This document shows, piece by piece, positions 1 to 8,514 of a stretch of 38,707 bases of DNA. The translations under genes were made by a program, and so were the position numbers. Source of the DNA: an uncultured Planctomycetaceae bacterium. Lineage in GTDB: Bacteria; Planctomycetota; Planctomycetia; Pirellulales; Pirellulaceae. A model generated the notes under the pieces. It had not been told where the DNA came from and made no database searches. It saw nothing but the letters and a program-made list of their open reading frames with translations. Position 1 is the first letter of the stretch, and each line of letters starts with the position of its first letter. The DNA is taken from assembly GCA_903863885.1 (NCBI GenBank), contig CAIPEB010000657.1, positions 1 through 38,707 on the forward strand, written 5' to 3'.

Positions 1-345
1 CCGCCCGCGTGCGGGAGGGTTGGCCGCGCGGCGGTCGGGGGGGGCTTCCGAACCAGTCGTGAATTCCACGACTAGCGGCGCGGTAGCCCTCTCCGGGCCG
101 TCGGCCCGACTCTCCCAGAGGGGAGAGTGAAGCATGAATCACGACGGTGCAACTACTTCTAAACCGCACGACCTCCAAGAGGAGAGTGAACCTAAAACAT
201 CTTCTCAGATCTGTTCGGTCGCCCGGCGGTTCGTTGGCTGCTCGGCAGGTTGCGCCATTTCACGCGAGTCCCATTCCGTGATAACCTGAGATCACGGCCG
301 ATCGGTAATTCAATTGACAGCCTCGAACCGGCACGACTTTTTCAA
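1..345. other. Non-coding leader with short hairpins
   Basis: No convincing gene was found here. The stretch holds a GC-rich palindrome at 95-107 (GGGCCG-T-CGGCCC) and, directly after it, a hairpin at 109-128 (ACTCTCCC, loop AGAG, GGGAGAGT). Neither is followed by a T-run, so they look more like dispersed palindromic intergenic elements than intrinsic terminators. An in-frame TTG at 250 could extend the next gene upstream by 32 residues, but that extension is Arg-rich and unlike a membrane-protein N-terminus. Confidence 0.5.
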
Positions 346-1725
346 ATGCAAATGCTGTTTGGTCTCGAAATCCTGGTGATGGTCGTGATGATCCTCGTCA
401 ACAGCGTCTTCGCTGCCTACGAGATCGCGCTGGCTTCCATCACGAAATCCCGCCTGCAGATGCTGCTGCGCGACCGGCGTGCCGGTTCCCGTTCCGCCGC
501 GTATATGAAGGAAAACATGGAGCGAAGCCTGGCCGTGGTGCAGTTGGGCATCACGCTTGTCGGGGCAATTGCCGCGGCGACGGGCGGCGCGGGAGCCGAG
601 GAGCAGATCGCTCCGGCTCTGCAGTATCGGTTCTCGCTCGCGCCGCAGTTGGCTGAGGTCGCGGCCATCGCGTTCGTGGTTCTGCCGCTGACCATGGTGA
701 CGATCATCGTCGGCGAGTTGATTCCCAAGGTCTTTGCGTTGCGGAACAAGGAGTGGGTCTGCCTCCGGCTTTCGCCGATGATGAGCTGGTTCTCGTTCGC
801 CGTCTGGCCGGTCGTCTGGCTGCTGGAGACGTCGGTCATGACGATGTTGAGCATCGGCGAGCGGTTCTGGCAGAAGCGGATCGACCAGAACATCAAAACC
901 GAGTCGGCCGAATTGCAGGAGCTTCGGGCCAGCGTCGCGCTTGCCCGCACCTCGCGGCTGATCGGCGCGCACGAGGAGCGGATCATCCTCGGCGCCGCGG
1001 CCCTCTCGCAGCGGCCGGTCTCCGAAGTCATGCTGCCTGCCGCCTACATCAGCATGCTCGACATCAACGCATCCATGGCCGAGTCGCTCATCGCCGCTCA
1101 CCTGGACATGCACACGCGGTTTCCGGTCACGGAGCAGGCCGGTGACCCGCAGGCCATCGTGGGCTACGTGAACTTCAAGGACATCGTCGCCCAGCTCAAG
1201 CTGGCGCCGCACCAGCCCTCGCTGCGGGTGATCGTGCGCAACATGCCGAGCCTGCAGGAAAACCAGCCCGTGGCCACTTGCCTCGAGCAGCTGATCCGAC
1301 TTCACACGCACATTGCCCTGGTGCGGGATACCGACGGAAAAGTCACCGGTCTGGTGACGCTCGAGGACATGATCGAAGAGCTGGTGGGCGAGATCGAGGA
1401 CGAGTTCGACCGGTTGCCGGCGCACGCGGTATCGACCGGCGGCGGCTGGGTTGCCGGCGGCGGCATCACGCTCGAGCAGCTTCGCAAGGTGACCGGACTG
1501 GAATTGGGCAGCGACGCGGCCGAATCCGCCGCGCGGACCTTGAGCGATTGGGTGCTGGGTCACCTGCAGCAGCCGGCCCGCGGCGGCGAAATCCTCGAGC
1601 GGCCCCGTGTCCGCGTCGTGGTCCGCAAGGTCCGGCGGCAGAAAGTCCTCGAGGCACAGCTCGAGACTCGCGGACCATCAATCGCCCCCGCACCGTCTCC
1701 CGACGCGCCGGGAGACGCGGGGTAG
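346..1725 (+). CDS. CNNM/CorC (HlyC)-family membrane protein with CBS pair
   Basis: This encodes a 459-residue integral membrane protein of the CNNM/CorC family, members of which have been linked to Mg2+/Co2+ efflux or metal homeostasis. From the ATG at 346 the order is an N-terminal DUF21/CNNM transmembrane domain (roughly residues 1-180, with helices around LEILVMVVMILV and the FVVLPLTMVTIIVGELIPK segment), a CBS pair (about 220-350, including GYVNFKDIV and GLVTLEDMIEELVGEIEDE), and a C-terminal CorC_HlyC domain (about 365-445, ending in VRVVVRKVRRQKV). The ELIPK motif after a hydrophobic helix is characteristic of the family. No clear Shine-Dalgarno sequence precedes 346, so starts at 352 (ATG) or 250 (TTG) remain possible. 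It converges on the minus-strand PASTA operon. The transported ion cannot be read from the sequence. Confidence 0.88.
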   Translation: MQMLFGLEILVMVVMILVNSVFAAYEIALASITKSRLQMLLRDRRAGSRSAAYMKENMERSLAVVQLGITLVGAIAAATGGAGAEEQIAPALQYRFSLAPQLAEVAAIAFVVLPLTMVTIIVGELIPKVFALRNKEWVCLRLSPMMSWFSFAVWPVVWLLETSVMTMLSIGERFWQKRIDQNIKTESAELQELRASVALARTSRLIGAHEERIILGAAALSQRPVSEVMLPAAYISMLDINASMAESLIAAHLDMHTRFPVTEQAGDPQAIVGYVNFKDIVAQLKLAPHQPSLRVIVRNMPSLQENQPVATCLEQLIRLHTHIALVRDTDGKVTGLVTLEDMIEELVGEIEDEFDRLPAHAVSTGGGWVAGGGITLEQLRKVTGLELGSDAAESAARTLSDWVLGHLQQPARGGEILERPRVRVVVRKVRRQKVLEAQLETRGPSIAPAPSPDAPGDAG

Positions 1726-2016
1726 GCGAGAGCCAGGAAACACCTGCGAGTCGGCTCGGGCTTTTGATACCGTGTGCCGCCCCATCGCCCTTCGGCGTGA
1801 CCTATCGTGCAACAAGTGCGTCGCAATGCCGCGCGGGATTTTCGAGAAAACGCAGGAAAGTGAAGCCGTCCGTCGGCTGCTGTCCATTGCACGCCGGTGC
1901 GGCCCAGCCTCGCAGGACGTCGCGACACTGCGACATCGTCGCGTGGCGACTTGCCGGATCTTCCGACGAAGGAATTCTTGCCGGATTTGCACGCCTCTCC
2001 AGAACGCAACGAAAAG

Positions 2017-2541
2017 CTACTCTTTGCGCTTTTCGATGACGGGCGTGGAGGGTGGCGAGGCTGTCACCGGACCTCCGTTTCCAGTCGTCAAATAAACCGA
2101 CGTCCCCGCGTAGGCGAAGTTGCCCGCACGCGGAAACTGATCGACGACTCGTGCCGAATCGCCGCTTTCAGTCGCATTCATGGCAATGAAGCCGGCCTGT
2201 TTCAAGACGGACAGAGCTTCCTGAATCGGCTTGCCTCGCACGTCGGGAACTTCGGTCGGAGTCTGTGTCGGTTGAGCCGCTTCGAACATCCAGGCCGCAA
2301 CGGTGGTCCCTTCCGATACCTTTGTGCCCGGTTGCGGCGACTGGAGGTAGATCACGTCGCGCTTGATGTCTTGCCGCCAATTCTTCGGCGACAGGTAAAA
2401 CACGCCGACCTGCAACTTCAAGTCACGCAGCTGCACAATCTGCTTGGCGATGGCGACACGCTCTCCGGTCAGTTTCGGAACCTCCGAGTCCCGAGGCGCG
2501 GTCAGCAGAAAACAGACCAACACCAGTTCCACGGCGCACAT
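2017..2541 (-). CDS. Small exported protein with two PASTA domains
   Basis: This is the last gene of the four-gene minus-strand envelope operon, 174 residues. The start at 2541 is chosen because AAGGA lies about 8 bases upstream and the resulting N-terminus (MCAVELVLVCFLLTAP) is hydrophobic, like a signal peptide or membrane anchor. Longer in-frame starts would overlap the upstream gene. Two PASTA-like repeats follow: one at about 22-90 (VPKLTGERVAIAKQIV, then YLQSPQPGTKVSEGTTV) and one at about 98-160 (VPDVRGKPIQEALSVLKQAG, then VVDQFPRAGNFAYAGTSVYL). The tail is Pro/Thr-rich. PASTA domains in Ser/Thr kinases and penicillin-binding proteins bind muropeptides or beta-lactams, but no kinase or transpeptidase domain is present. 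It follows the PASTA-array gene by 58 bases and probably works with it. Confidence 0.82.
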   Translation of the reverse strand: MCAVELVLVCFLLTAPRDSEVPKLTGERVAIAKQIVQLRDLKLQVGVFYLSPKNWRQDIKRDVIYLQSPQPGTKVSEGTTVAAWMFEAAQPTQTPTEVPDVRGKPIQEALSVLKQAGFIAMNATESGDSARVVDQFPRAGNFAYAGTSVYLTTGNGGPVTASPPSTPVIEKRKE

Positions 2542-2599
2542 GCGGATGTTCCTTATACGGACTGGCTCTCCAGTCGATGATGAAATCACGGATGTGGCG

Positions 2600-5500
2600 T
2601 CAGCGTGCTTCTGCGTCGCTGACGAAAATACGGACCTGGCTTCCCGCTTCGACGGACGCTCCGGAACGCGGGTTTTGTGAGCCCACCCTGGGTTCGGAAT
2701 ACCTCCGTCCAGCGATGCCTTCCGCAAGCGTTTTGGCAATCAAGAACGCGGACCAAGCATCCTTATTGTATGCTTGGCCTTGATACATGATGATCGGCGT
2801 GAGTTCAGCACTTTGAATCCGAGCAGCTGCCGAAGTACTTGGTTCATTGAGTACATTCGGGACGGTGCGCACGGCCAGTTCCATGCGGACCGCGTTCAAT
2901 CGCACCAGGTCCACATCGCTGCGGCGGTAAATTCCGGATCGAGGCGATTGGGATTCCACCACCATATTTCCGACGAGCGCGCGATTGGTTGTCTCGCGAC
3001 TTCCCCGCACGGTGATGCTGCCTCGCAGGCCGGCGGACTGCAGCATTTCGTCGGCCCGTTGTGTCGTGACATCACTGAAGTTGGGCACTCGGACTCCCGG
3101 AACCAGCGTGACTTCGGTCCGTGGCGGTACCCGGCGGTTGCCTTGCGGCGATTGCGAGTGGACCACGTCGGATCGCCCCAATGCGCCGTCGACACGAACG
3201 GATAATCCGCCAGGCAACGCAGCGATTGCGTCTCGCGACTCCAGCAGATTGTCGCCGACGTAGTCCGGCAGCTTTACGCGCACATCCAGCTTGACGGTAC
3301 TGCCCCGCTCGTATTCAGTACCGCCCTCCGGATCCTGCACGGTGATTACGTCGGTGGGCAAACACGTGCCGACCATTTCGACGAGATATTTCTCCTCGTC
3401 GCGCAGCAGGGTGGACGCCTCCGAGACCTTCATGCCGCGCACGTCGGGCAGCACGGACACGATCGGCCCGAGTCGCACCGTCTCGCCATGACGGACGTAC
3501 GTCTTGGGCGCCGGCGACTGGCCTCGCACCGTATCCTTGTCAATTGCCCGGGCGCTGGCGTTTTCCGGCTGCAAATCCAGTTCCTGCAGTTTTTCACGCG
3601 CATTGGCAAGCGACAGATTTCGGACGTCGGGCACGGCAACATGCACGGTGAGCTTGACCTGCTCTCCTCGCGCCACCAGGGCACCGGCTGGAGGCGACTG
3701 CTCGACGACTTTGTCGGTGGAGAATGACTTGGTGGTCGCGTGCCATCCCAGGCCGCGATCCTTCAGTTCCGTTTCGGCCTCGCTCAGCAGCAGGTCAATC
3801 ACCGCGGGCGTCTGCACGGCCAACGTCAGCTTCACCGCCTGGCCCGCTGCCGCGAAACTGCCGGCTGCGGGCTGCTGCTCAATGATGATGTCCGACGGCC
3901 CTGACTCCCCAACCGGCCGGGGTTCCAACTTCGTCGTGCGCAGCAATTGCTCCGCATCGGCCAGCGAGAACTTGGTAACATCGGGGACTCGCCGCGAAGT
4001 GTTGAGCGTAATACTGGAGCCGACGGCGACCCAGGTTTCCTGTTCGGGGTCGGATGCGTCGATACGATCCGACTCGAACAGGTCAAGGAGGTTTGCAATC
4101 TTCAGTCCCAAATCCTCCAGCTTCGGTTTCGATGTCTTTACGATCTGCTCTATCAGTTCGGGAATGCACACCTGATCCGGGGCGTCTCCCGCAGTGACCG
4201 TCGCATCTGCGGCGGAAATCGAGGCCAGCGGATCAACTTTGGGCGGAACGGTGGGAGGAGCCGAAGACGCGGGCCCGACGGATGGGGGCTGTGACAGGCC
4301 GGGAATGACAATCGGCGGCAGACCCTGCTGAAGCCAGTCGGTCGAGTGCGGTTTGTTGGAGAGGATCGCAATGGTATTGCCCAGCGAGTCCTTGGCGATC
4401 ATCACATTGGCGGCCGGATTGAACAGGCCCTGCTGCTGCAGCCATCCCAGGAAGAAAATCACCACATCGTCGGCCGCGACGCCGTTGAGGTTTTGATCGA
4501 GCGAAACGCTGCCGCCCGCCGGCGGGTGTGCGGCTTGCCACGCATTCAGAGCGTCGAGCGACTGGGATGGCGTCAGCGTGATTTGCAGGCGTTGGGCGAC
4601 AATTTCCAGAATGCTCCCGACGGCACTCGCCACTTTCGCCGGATCGTTTTGATGCAGGTTCTGATCCTGCGTCTGGATCGCTTGAGTTATCGCCTGGCCA
4701 ATCGCTCCTGGCAAATTGCCTGGATCGGGTTGTTTGAGAATCGCATCGATTACGACTTTCAAGATTCCGATCAGCACGGCGGCGGCGTGGTCCACTTGCG
4801 GATCCAGTAGCACGCCCGGATCGTCATCGATGCTGATCACACCGCCGCCCGGATTTCCCGCATCCGGATTAGTGATGCCCGTATTCGGCACGTCACCCAC
4901 CAGCGGCGGATCGTCAAGCGGGGGTGTCGGATCGTTGGTGTTCGGTGAAATCAAGCCATCGTCGCCGCTGATCAGTCCCGTTTGGCTCACGTCGATAAAC
5001 TGAAGTTCATCGCCCGTGTTGATCAGTGGGCTGTTTTCCGCGGGAGACGTCACGGGACCTTGTTCGGGCGGATTTCCGGCGGTGTTCCCGGTGTTTGGGG
5101 CATCAACCGTGGAGGTGACGAGCCCGCCTCCGGTAACGAATTCCAGCGGTGATGAAGTCATTTGGTTTGCAGCGGCTTCGTCGCCGACCTCGAGAACCAG
5201 CGCCTCGCCGAGCAGCGCCGACGAACCCGCGACAAGCCCCTGTCGAAGAACGATGGTCTCCGGAGGCAGTTCGTCGCCCGCTGGCGATCCGTCGGTTGCC
5301 TTCACCAGCAGCGGCACCAGGCCCGAATCGCTTGCGGCGCTGCGTGCCGCTTCGACCTTCATCAATTCGACGGCCGGAACGGATACGACGCTGTCGACCG
5401 GCCGGGGCTTGGCGGCCGAGACGACCTGGACCTCGCCATTGACGGAATCGCCGCGACGGCGGACCTTCACGCTCTGCGCCAGAGATCCATCCGGATTGCG

Positions 5501-6616
5501 GATTGTAAGGAGGTGCACGATCTCCTGGGTCTTGCCATCGGCCCGCGGCAGGCCGAGACTCAGGACCGCGCCCGAGCCTTCGCCCGCAGCGACTTTCAGA
5601 ACTCGCGGCACGGTCGGTTTCCCGTCGTACTGAGCCAGATACTCGATATCGCCCGCGGAGGGAATCGGGCAGGCGTGCTCGACGACAAAACCCGGCAGCA
5701 GTCCTTCCACTCCAAGTGTCAACACCACTCCCTCGGCTGGATCTTCCGAGCGAGCCAACCCGACTTGGGTTGACAACTCCAGCTTGGGCAGATCGATCCG
5801 GTGATACCGTTTCTGACCGTCGAGGGTTTCCACCAGCCAGAGGCTGCGCGTGCCCGCACGCAGCGCATGATGGACCGACGTAGAGGGAAGCCGGATTTCA
5901 ATTCCGGCCTCCGCGCGGTCGATGCTCGCCGCGGGAATGCCGATCGGCCCGCCATTGGGTGCCAGCTCGACCTGGGAATTGTCGGCAAGCGGCGGGTTGG
6001 CAAAAAGCACGGCGGTCCCGTCAATCCAGTCGGCGACCAGTTTCGACGTGGAAATACTGTGCGGCATGTGCTGATCGAGCGATGGTCCGACGAAACGCTG
6101 CGGCAATTTTTCGATATCGCTTTCGGCGACCCAGCCGCGCCAGGGATTGGCGCCCACGCGCTCAAACTCGATACGCACCTTGCCCGCGTTCGCCCCTGTG
6201 ATCTGGTGCACTTCGCCCTGGCGAACCGTCCGCAGCACGGTTTCGTCGTCCTTTACCTCCGCCTTCGCGGCTGTCACACGAAGCCAACCGGGCGTCGTGT
6301 CCACAACGGCCGAATCGCCGGAAGTGCCGCCGATCAGACGGACGTCGCTTTCCGGCACGTATCCGCGCATCACCTGCCCGCCGATGCGAATCTGAATCTG
6401 GTAGTTGCTGCCGTCGACCTTGTAGATCTTGTACCGCGAACCCTTCGTCACGTAGCCGAGTATGCGGTTGCCGCTCGTCACGTTGACGCGCGGCTTGATG
6501 ATTTCGAGTTCAGTCGGGTCCTCGGCGAAGGCCTGGACGCCGGACAGCAACGAACAAGCAACGACCAGAGCGAGGCACCCGATCTTCGCGAGCGATACGG
6601 GATTGGCAGGTTTCAT
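2600..6616 (-). CDS. Large exported SH3b-PASTA array protein
   Basis: This encodes a secreted protein of 1338 residues. The start at 6616 gives a signal peptide (MKPANPVSLAK, then CLALVVACSLLSGVQAFA, cleavage near residue 31). An ATG at 6634 is an alternative, and starts further upstream overlap the preceding gene. Two SH3b-like domains lie at about 37-95 and 110-170 (pattern: G.V..G..Y.I......I.I...G...RGYV/GWV.ESD). A Pro/Asp/Gly-rich, partly helical central part has no recognisable fold. From about residue 817 to the end there are about eight PASTA-like repeats, recognised by VPDV/LPDV starts, (A)QSPPAG-type turns and V.L.V ends. The first is degenerate and the last carries a roughly 20-residue insert. 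There is no kinase or transpeptidase domain. SH3b and PASTA both suggest peptidoglycan or cell-wall binding; that function is inferred. Third gene of the operon. Confidence 0.88.
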   Translation of the reverse strand: MKPANPVSLAKIGCLALVVACSLLSGVQAFAEDPTELEIIKPRVNVTSGNRILGYVTKGSRYKIYKVDGSNYQIQIRIGGQVMRGYVPESDVRLIGGTSGDSAVVDTTPGWLRVTAAKAEVKDDETVLRTVRQGEVHQITGANAGKVRIEFERVGANPWRGWVAESDIEKLPQRFVGPSLDQHMPHSISTSKLVADWIDGTAVLFANPPLADNSQVELAPNGGPIGIPAASIDRAEAGIEIRLPSTSVHHALRAGTRSLWLVETLDGQKRYHRIDLPKLELSTQVGLARSEDPAEGVVLTLGVEGLLPGFVVEHACPIPSAGDIEYLAQYDGKPTVPRVLKVAAGEGSGAVLSLGLPRADGKTQEIVHLLTIRNPDGSLAQSVKVRRRGDSVNGEVQVVSAAKPRPVDSVVSVPAVELMKVEAARSAASDSGLVPLLVKATDGSPAGDELPPETIVLRQGLVAGSSALLGEALVLEVGDEAAANQMTSSPLEFVTGGGLVTSTVDAPNTGNTAGNPPEQGPVTSPAENSPLINTGDELQFIDVSQTGLISGDDGLISPNTNDPTPPLDDPPLVGDVPNTGITNPDAGNPGGGVISIDDDPGVLLDPQVDHAAAVLIGILKVVIDAILKQPDPGNLPGAIGQAITQAIQTQDQNLHQNDPAKVASAVGSILEIVAQRLQITLTPSQSLDALNAWQAAHPPAGGSVSLDQNLNGVAADDVVIFFLGWLQQQGLFNPAANVMIAKDSLGNTIAILSNKPHSTDWLQQGLPPIVIPGLSQPPSVGPASSAPPTVPPKVDPLASISAADATVTAGDAPDQVCIPELIEQIVKTSKPKLEDLGLKIANLLDLFESDRIDASDPEQETWVAVGSSITLNTSRRVPDVTKFSLADAEQLLRTTKLEPRPVGESGPSDIIIEQQPAAGSFAAAGQAVKLTLAVQTPAVIDLLLSEAETELKDRGLGWHATTKSFSTDKVVEQSPPAGALVARGEQVKLTVHVAVPDVRNLSLANAREKLQELDLQPENASARAIDKDTVRGQSPAPKTYVRHGETVRLGPIVSVLPDVRGMKVSEASTLLRDEEKYLVEMVGTCLPTDVITVQDPEGGTEYERGSTVKLDVRVKLPDYVGDNLLESRDAIAALPGGLSVRVDGALGRSDVVHSQSPQGNRRVPPRTEVTLVPGVRVPNFSDVTTQRADEMLQSAGLRGSITVRGSRETTNRALVGNMVVESQSPRSGIYRRSDVDLVRLNAVRMELAVRTVPNVLNEPSTSAAARIQSAELTPIIMYQGQAYNKDAWSAFLIAKTLAEGIAGRRYSEPRVGSQNPRSGASVEAGSQVRIFVSDAEAR

Positions 6617-6695
6617 CTTCAAACTCGCTTGCATGCAGTTGTTTGTCGTTCCGTCACACGACTGGTGGAACGATTGGACGAAAGCCGCTGCGGCA

Positions 6696-8456
6696 CTATT
6701 CCGCGTCGGCCTCCGCGGAATCCACCATCTTCGCATCGCGCAGGTTGAGCCAGACGTGACGAGGAGTCCCTTCGACGTTGACCTCGATTCGCGCCTGGCC
6801 GTCCTTCTTCTCGAGCACTTGATAGGTTTTGTTTCGATCCACGTGCCCGATGACCGTCGAACCGACCTTCACGGCGGCCCTGGCTGCGGTAATGCGCAGG
6901 GTCTGTCGCACAGCGACCGGCGCCGCGGGGGCGGGCGGAGGGCCCATTTCCGCGTTGCGACGAGAGACCCAACCGGTGTACTCGCGCCCTCGCACCGTGA
7001 CCGCGATCTTGATGTCTTCGTCGTCGGAATCCACCACGCGGTACTGCTCGCCCCGATTGACGTAGGCCAGCGTGCGGCCGTTAGCGCTGACGGGCACGCG
7101 AGCACCGGTGATCCGAGCGTCACCGGCTTTCCCGGCGGCTCCCGTTTCAAACGTGTACAGATACGAACCGATCTTGTCGGCCTTGTACGCGCGAACCCCT
7201 TCCTTCTCGTCGACCAGCAAGAGCGGCTCACGCTCGTGCTTCGTGTATCTGCGGTGCCTGCCATCCGCGGCGAAGAGCACCTGCGACGCGCGAATCTGCG
7301 TGCCGTCAGGTCCCCTGGGACGAAGTGACTGCTCGGGCGCAATGGTCACGTCCGCTGCCTGCCAGGCGATCGCCCCGGCACTGTTGGTCCGGTAACGCAG
7401 GTGCACAGTGAGTTGCTCCGAAGTCGCATTCTTCAATTCGAGCGTCCGCTCCGTGAAGACTCGCGGTCCCGGCTTGGGCTTGATCGAGTAGACATACGTT
7501 TCGACTTGTTTGGCATGGTACGTCCGCTCGCCGTTGTCCTGCGGATCCGGCTCAACCAGCCACAGCGACTGTCGCTCGTGGTCAAGCCACCGCTCGCCCG
7601 ACTCGCTCTCCGCCCACACCAGCACCCGGTTGGCCGCCAGAGCCTGTGTTCCCCCTTCCGCATCCGTGAACTTCCGCGACTTGCCCGCCGGGACGGTAAT
7701 CTCAAACGGTTTCACTTGTGACGGAGTACCAGGCTTCCAAATCCAAGTGAAACCACCGCTGTCTTCTCCCGCTTCCTGGCTGGCCACGCCCGCGGCAGCG
7801 CCTTTCGTCTGACTGGGCGACTTGTCCCATGTGCGACCATAAGCCCAGACTCGCAACTGTTCGTCCGTTTCATTGCGAACTTCGAACTCCTTCTCGAAGA
7901 ACCGCTGCACGCCGTCGATTTCCGCTTCGGGAAAGAACAGACGAATCAGATCATGAATCCGGTCGCGGGCGATTTGGTCGGCAGGGAAGGCCGAACCGTG
8001 GTTCAGCGGGGCTAGTTCGACTCTTGCTTTCGGACGCGGTTGACCGATCAGTCCCTGCAGCACAATGGTGGCCCGCTGCAGGTCGGCGCCGCTCTTACGA
8101 TCCGAAACTCCTTTTGCCGAATTGATGGCGCTGGAGTACCCGCTGACCTGCAGCGGAAACGCGCACAAGCCATCCTTGCCGTTGGCGGCCAGCGTGCCGG
8201 CCGCTGCCATGAACTGCATGTGCAACTCCGAATTGTTGCTCAGCCGGCGGCCCTCCACCTCTCGGTCGCCGGTTGACTGCCGGCGATCGACCTTGACCTT
8301 CTCGATTGCATCGGCCAGCCGTTCCAACCGCTCGAGGCGATCCTTGTCCTTTGCCGATAAAGACTGCTGTGCGAAACCGCTGAGTGGCATCAAGGCAACC
8401 GCCCCAACGGCAACGAAGAACGCCGAAACAAGTGACCGTGGCGTTGACGTTTTCAT
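6696..8456 (-). CDS. Exported protein with duplicated domain and two SH3b-like domains
   Basis: This encodes a 586-residue exported protein of unknown function. Residues 1-29 form a signal peptide (FFVAVGAVALMPLSGFA, cleavage before QQS), followed by a short charged helix (about 35-58). Two copies of a beta-rich domain follow, at about 188-325 and 335-437. Both begin with E.E.RN.T.EQL-like and LELKNATSEQLTV-like strands and end in matching blocks (DHERQSLWLVE with YVYS; KHEREPLLLVDE with YLYTFE). Two SH3b-like domains occupy about 447-504 (ending YTGWVSRRNAEM) and 519-578 (ending HVWLNLRDAKM). Only weak ribosome-binding sequence (GGGAA) precedes the start. It is second in the operon, 58 bases after the coiled-coil gene and 79 bases before the SH3b-PASTA gene, whose N-terminus carries the same type of SH3b domain. 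Confidence 0.85.
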   Translation of the reverse strand: MKTSTPRSLVSAFFVAVGAVALMPLSGFAQQSLSAKDKDRLERLERLADAIEKVKVDRRQSTGDREVEGRRLSNNSELHMQFMAAAGTLAANGKDGLCAFPLQVSGYSSAINSAKGVSDRKSGADLQRATIVLQGLIGQPRPKARVELAPLNHGSAFPADQIARDRIHDLIRLFFPEAEIDGVQRFFEKEFEVRNETDEQLRVWAYGRTWDKSPSQTKGAAAGVASQEAGEDSGGFTWIWKPGTPSQVKPFEITVPAGKSRKFTDAEGGTQALAANRVLVWAESESGERWLDHERQSLWLVEPDPQDNGERTYHAKQVETYVYSIKPKPGPRVFTERTLELKNATSEQLTVHLRYRTNSAGAIAWQAADVTIAPEQSLRPRGPDGTQIRASQVLFAADGRHRRYTKHEREPLLLVDEKEGVRAYKADKIGSYLYTFETGAAGKAGDARITGARVPVSANGRTLAYVNRGEQYRVVDSDDEDIKIAVTVRGREYTGWVSRRNAEMGPPPAPAAPVAVRQTLRITAARAAVKVGSTVIGHVDRNKTYQVLEKKDGQARIEVNVEGTPRHVWLNLRDAKMVDSAEADAE

Positions 8457-8514
8457 AACGTTTTCCCGAGAATAGCCGTGAAAAATGTCGCGACCGGGCG
8501 GCCACGCCTCACCG

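Noticed and set aside
310-1563. 417-residue minus-strand open frame opposite the CNNM gene
   Set aside because: His/Arg/Gln-rich shadow composition; the plus strand encodes a recognisable membrane protein.
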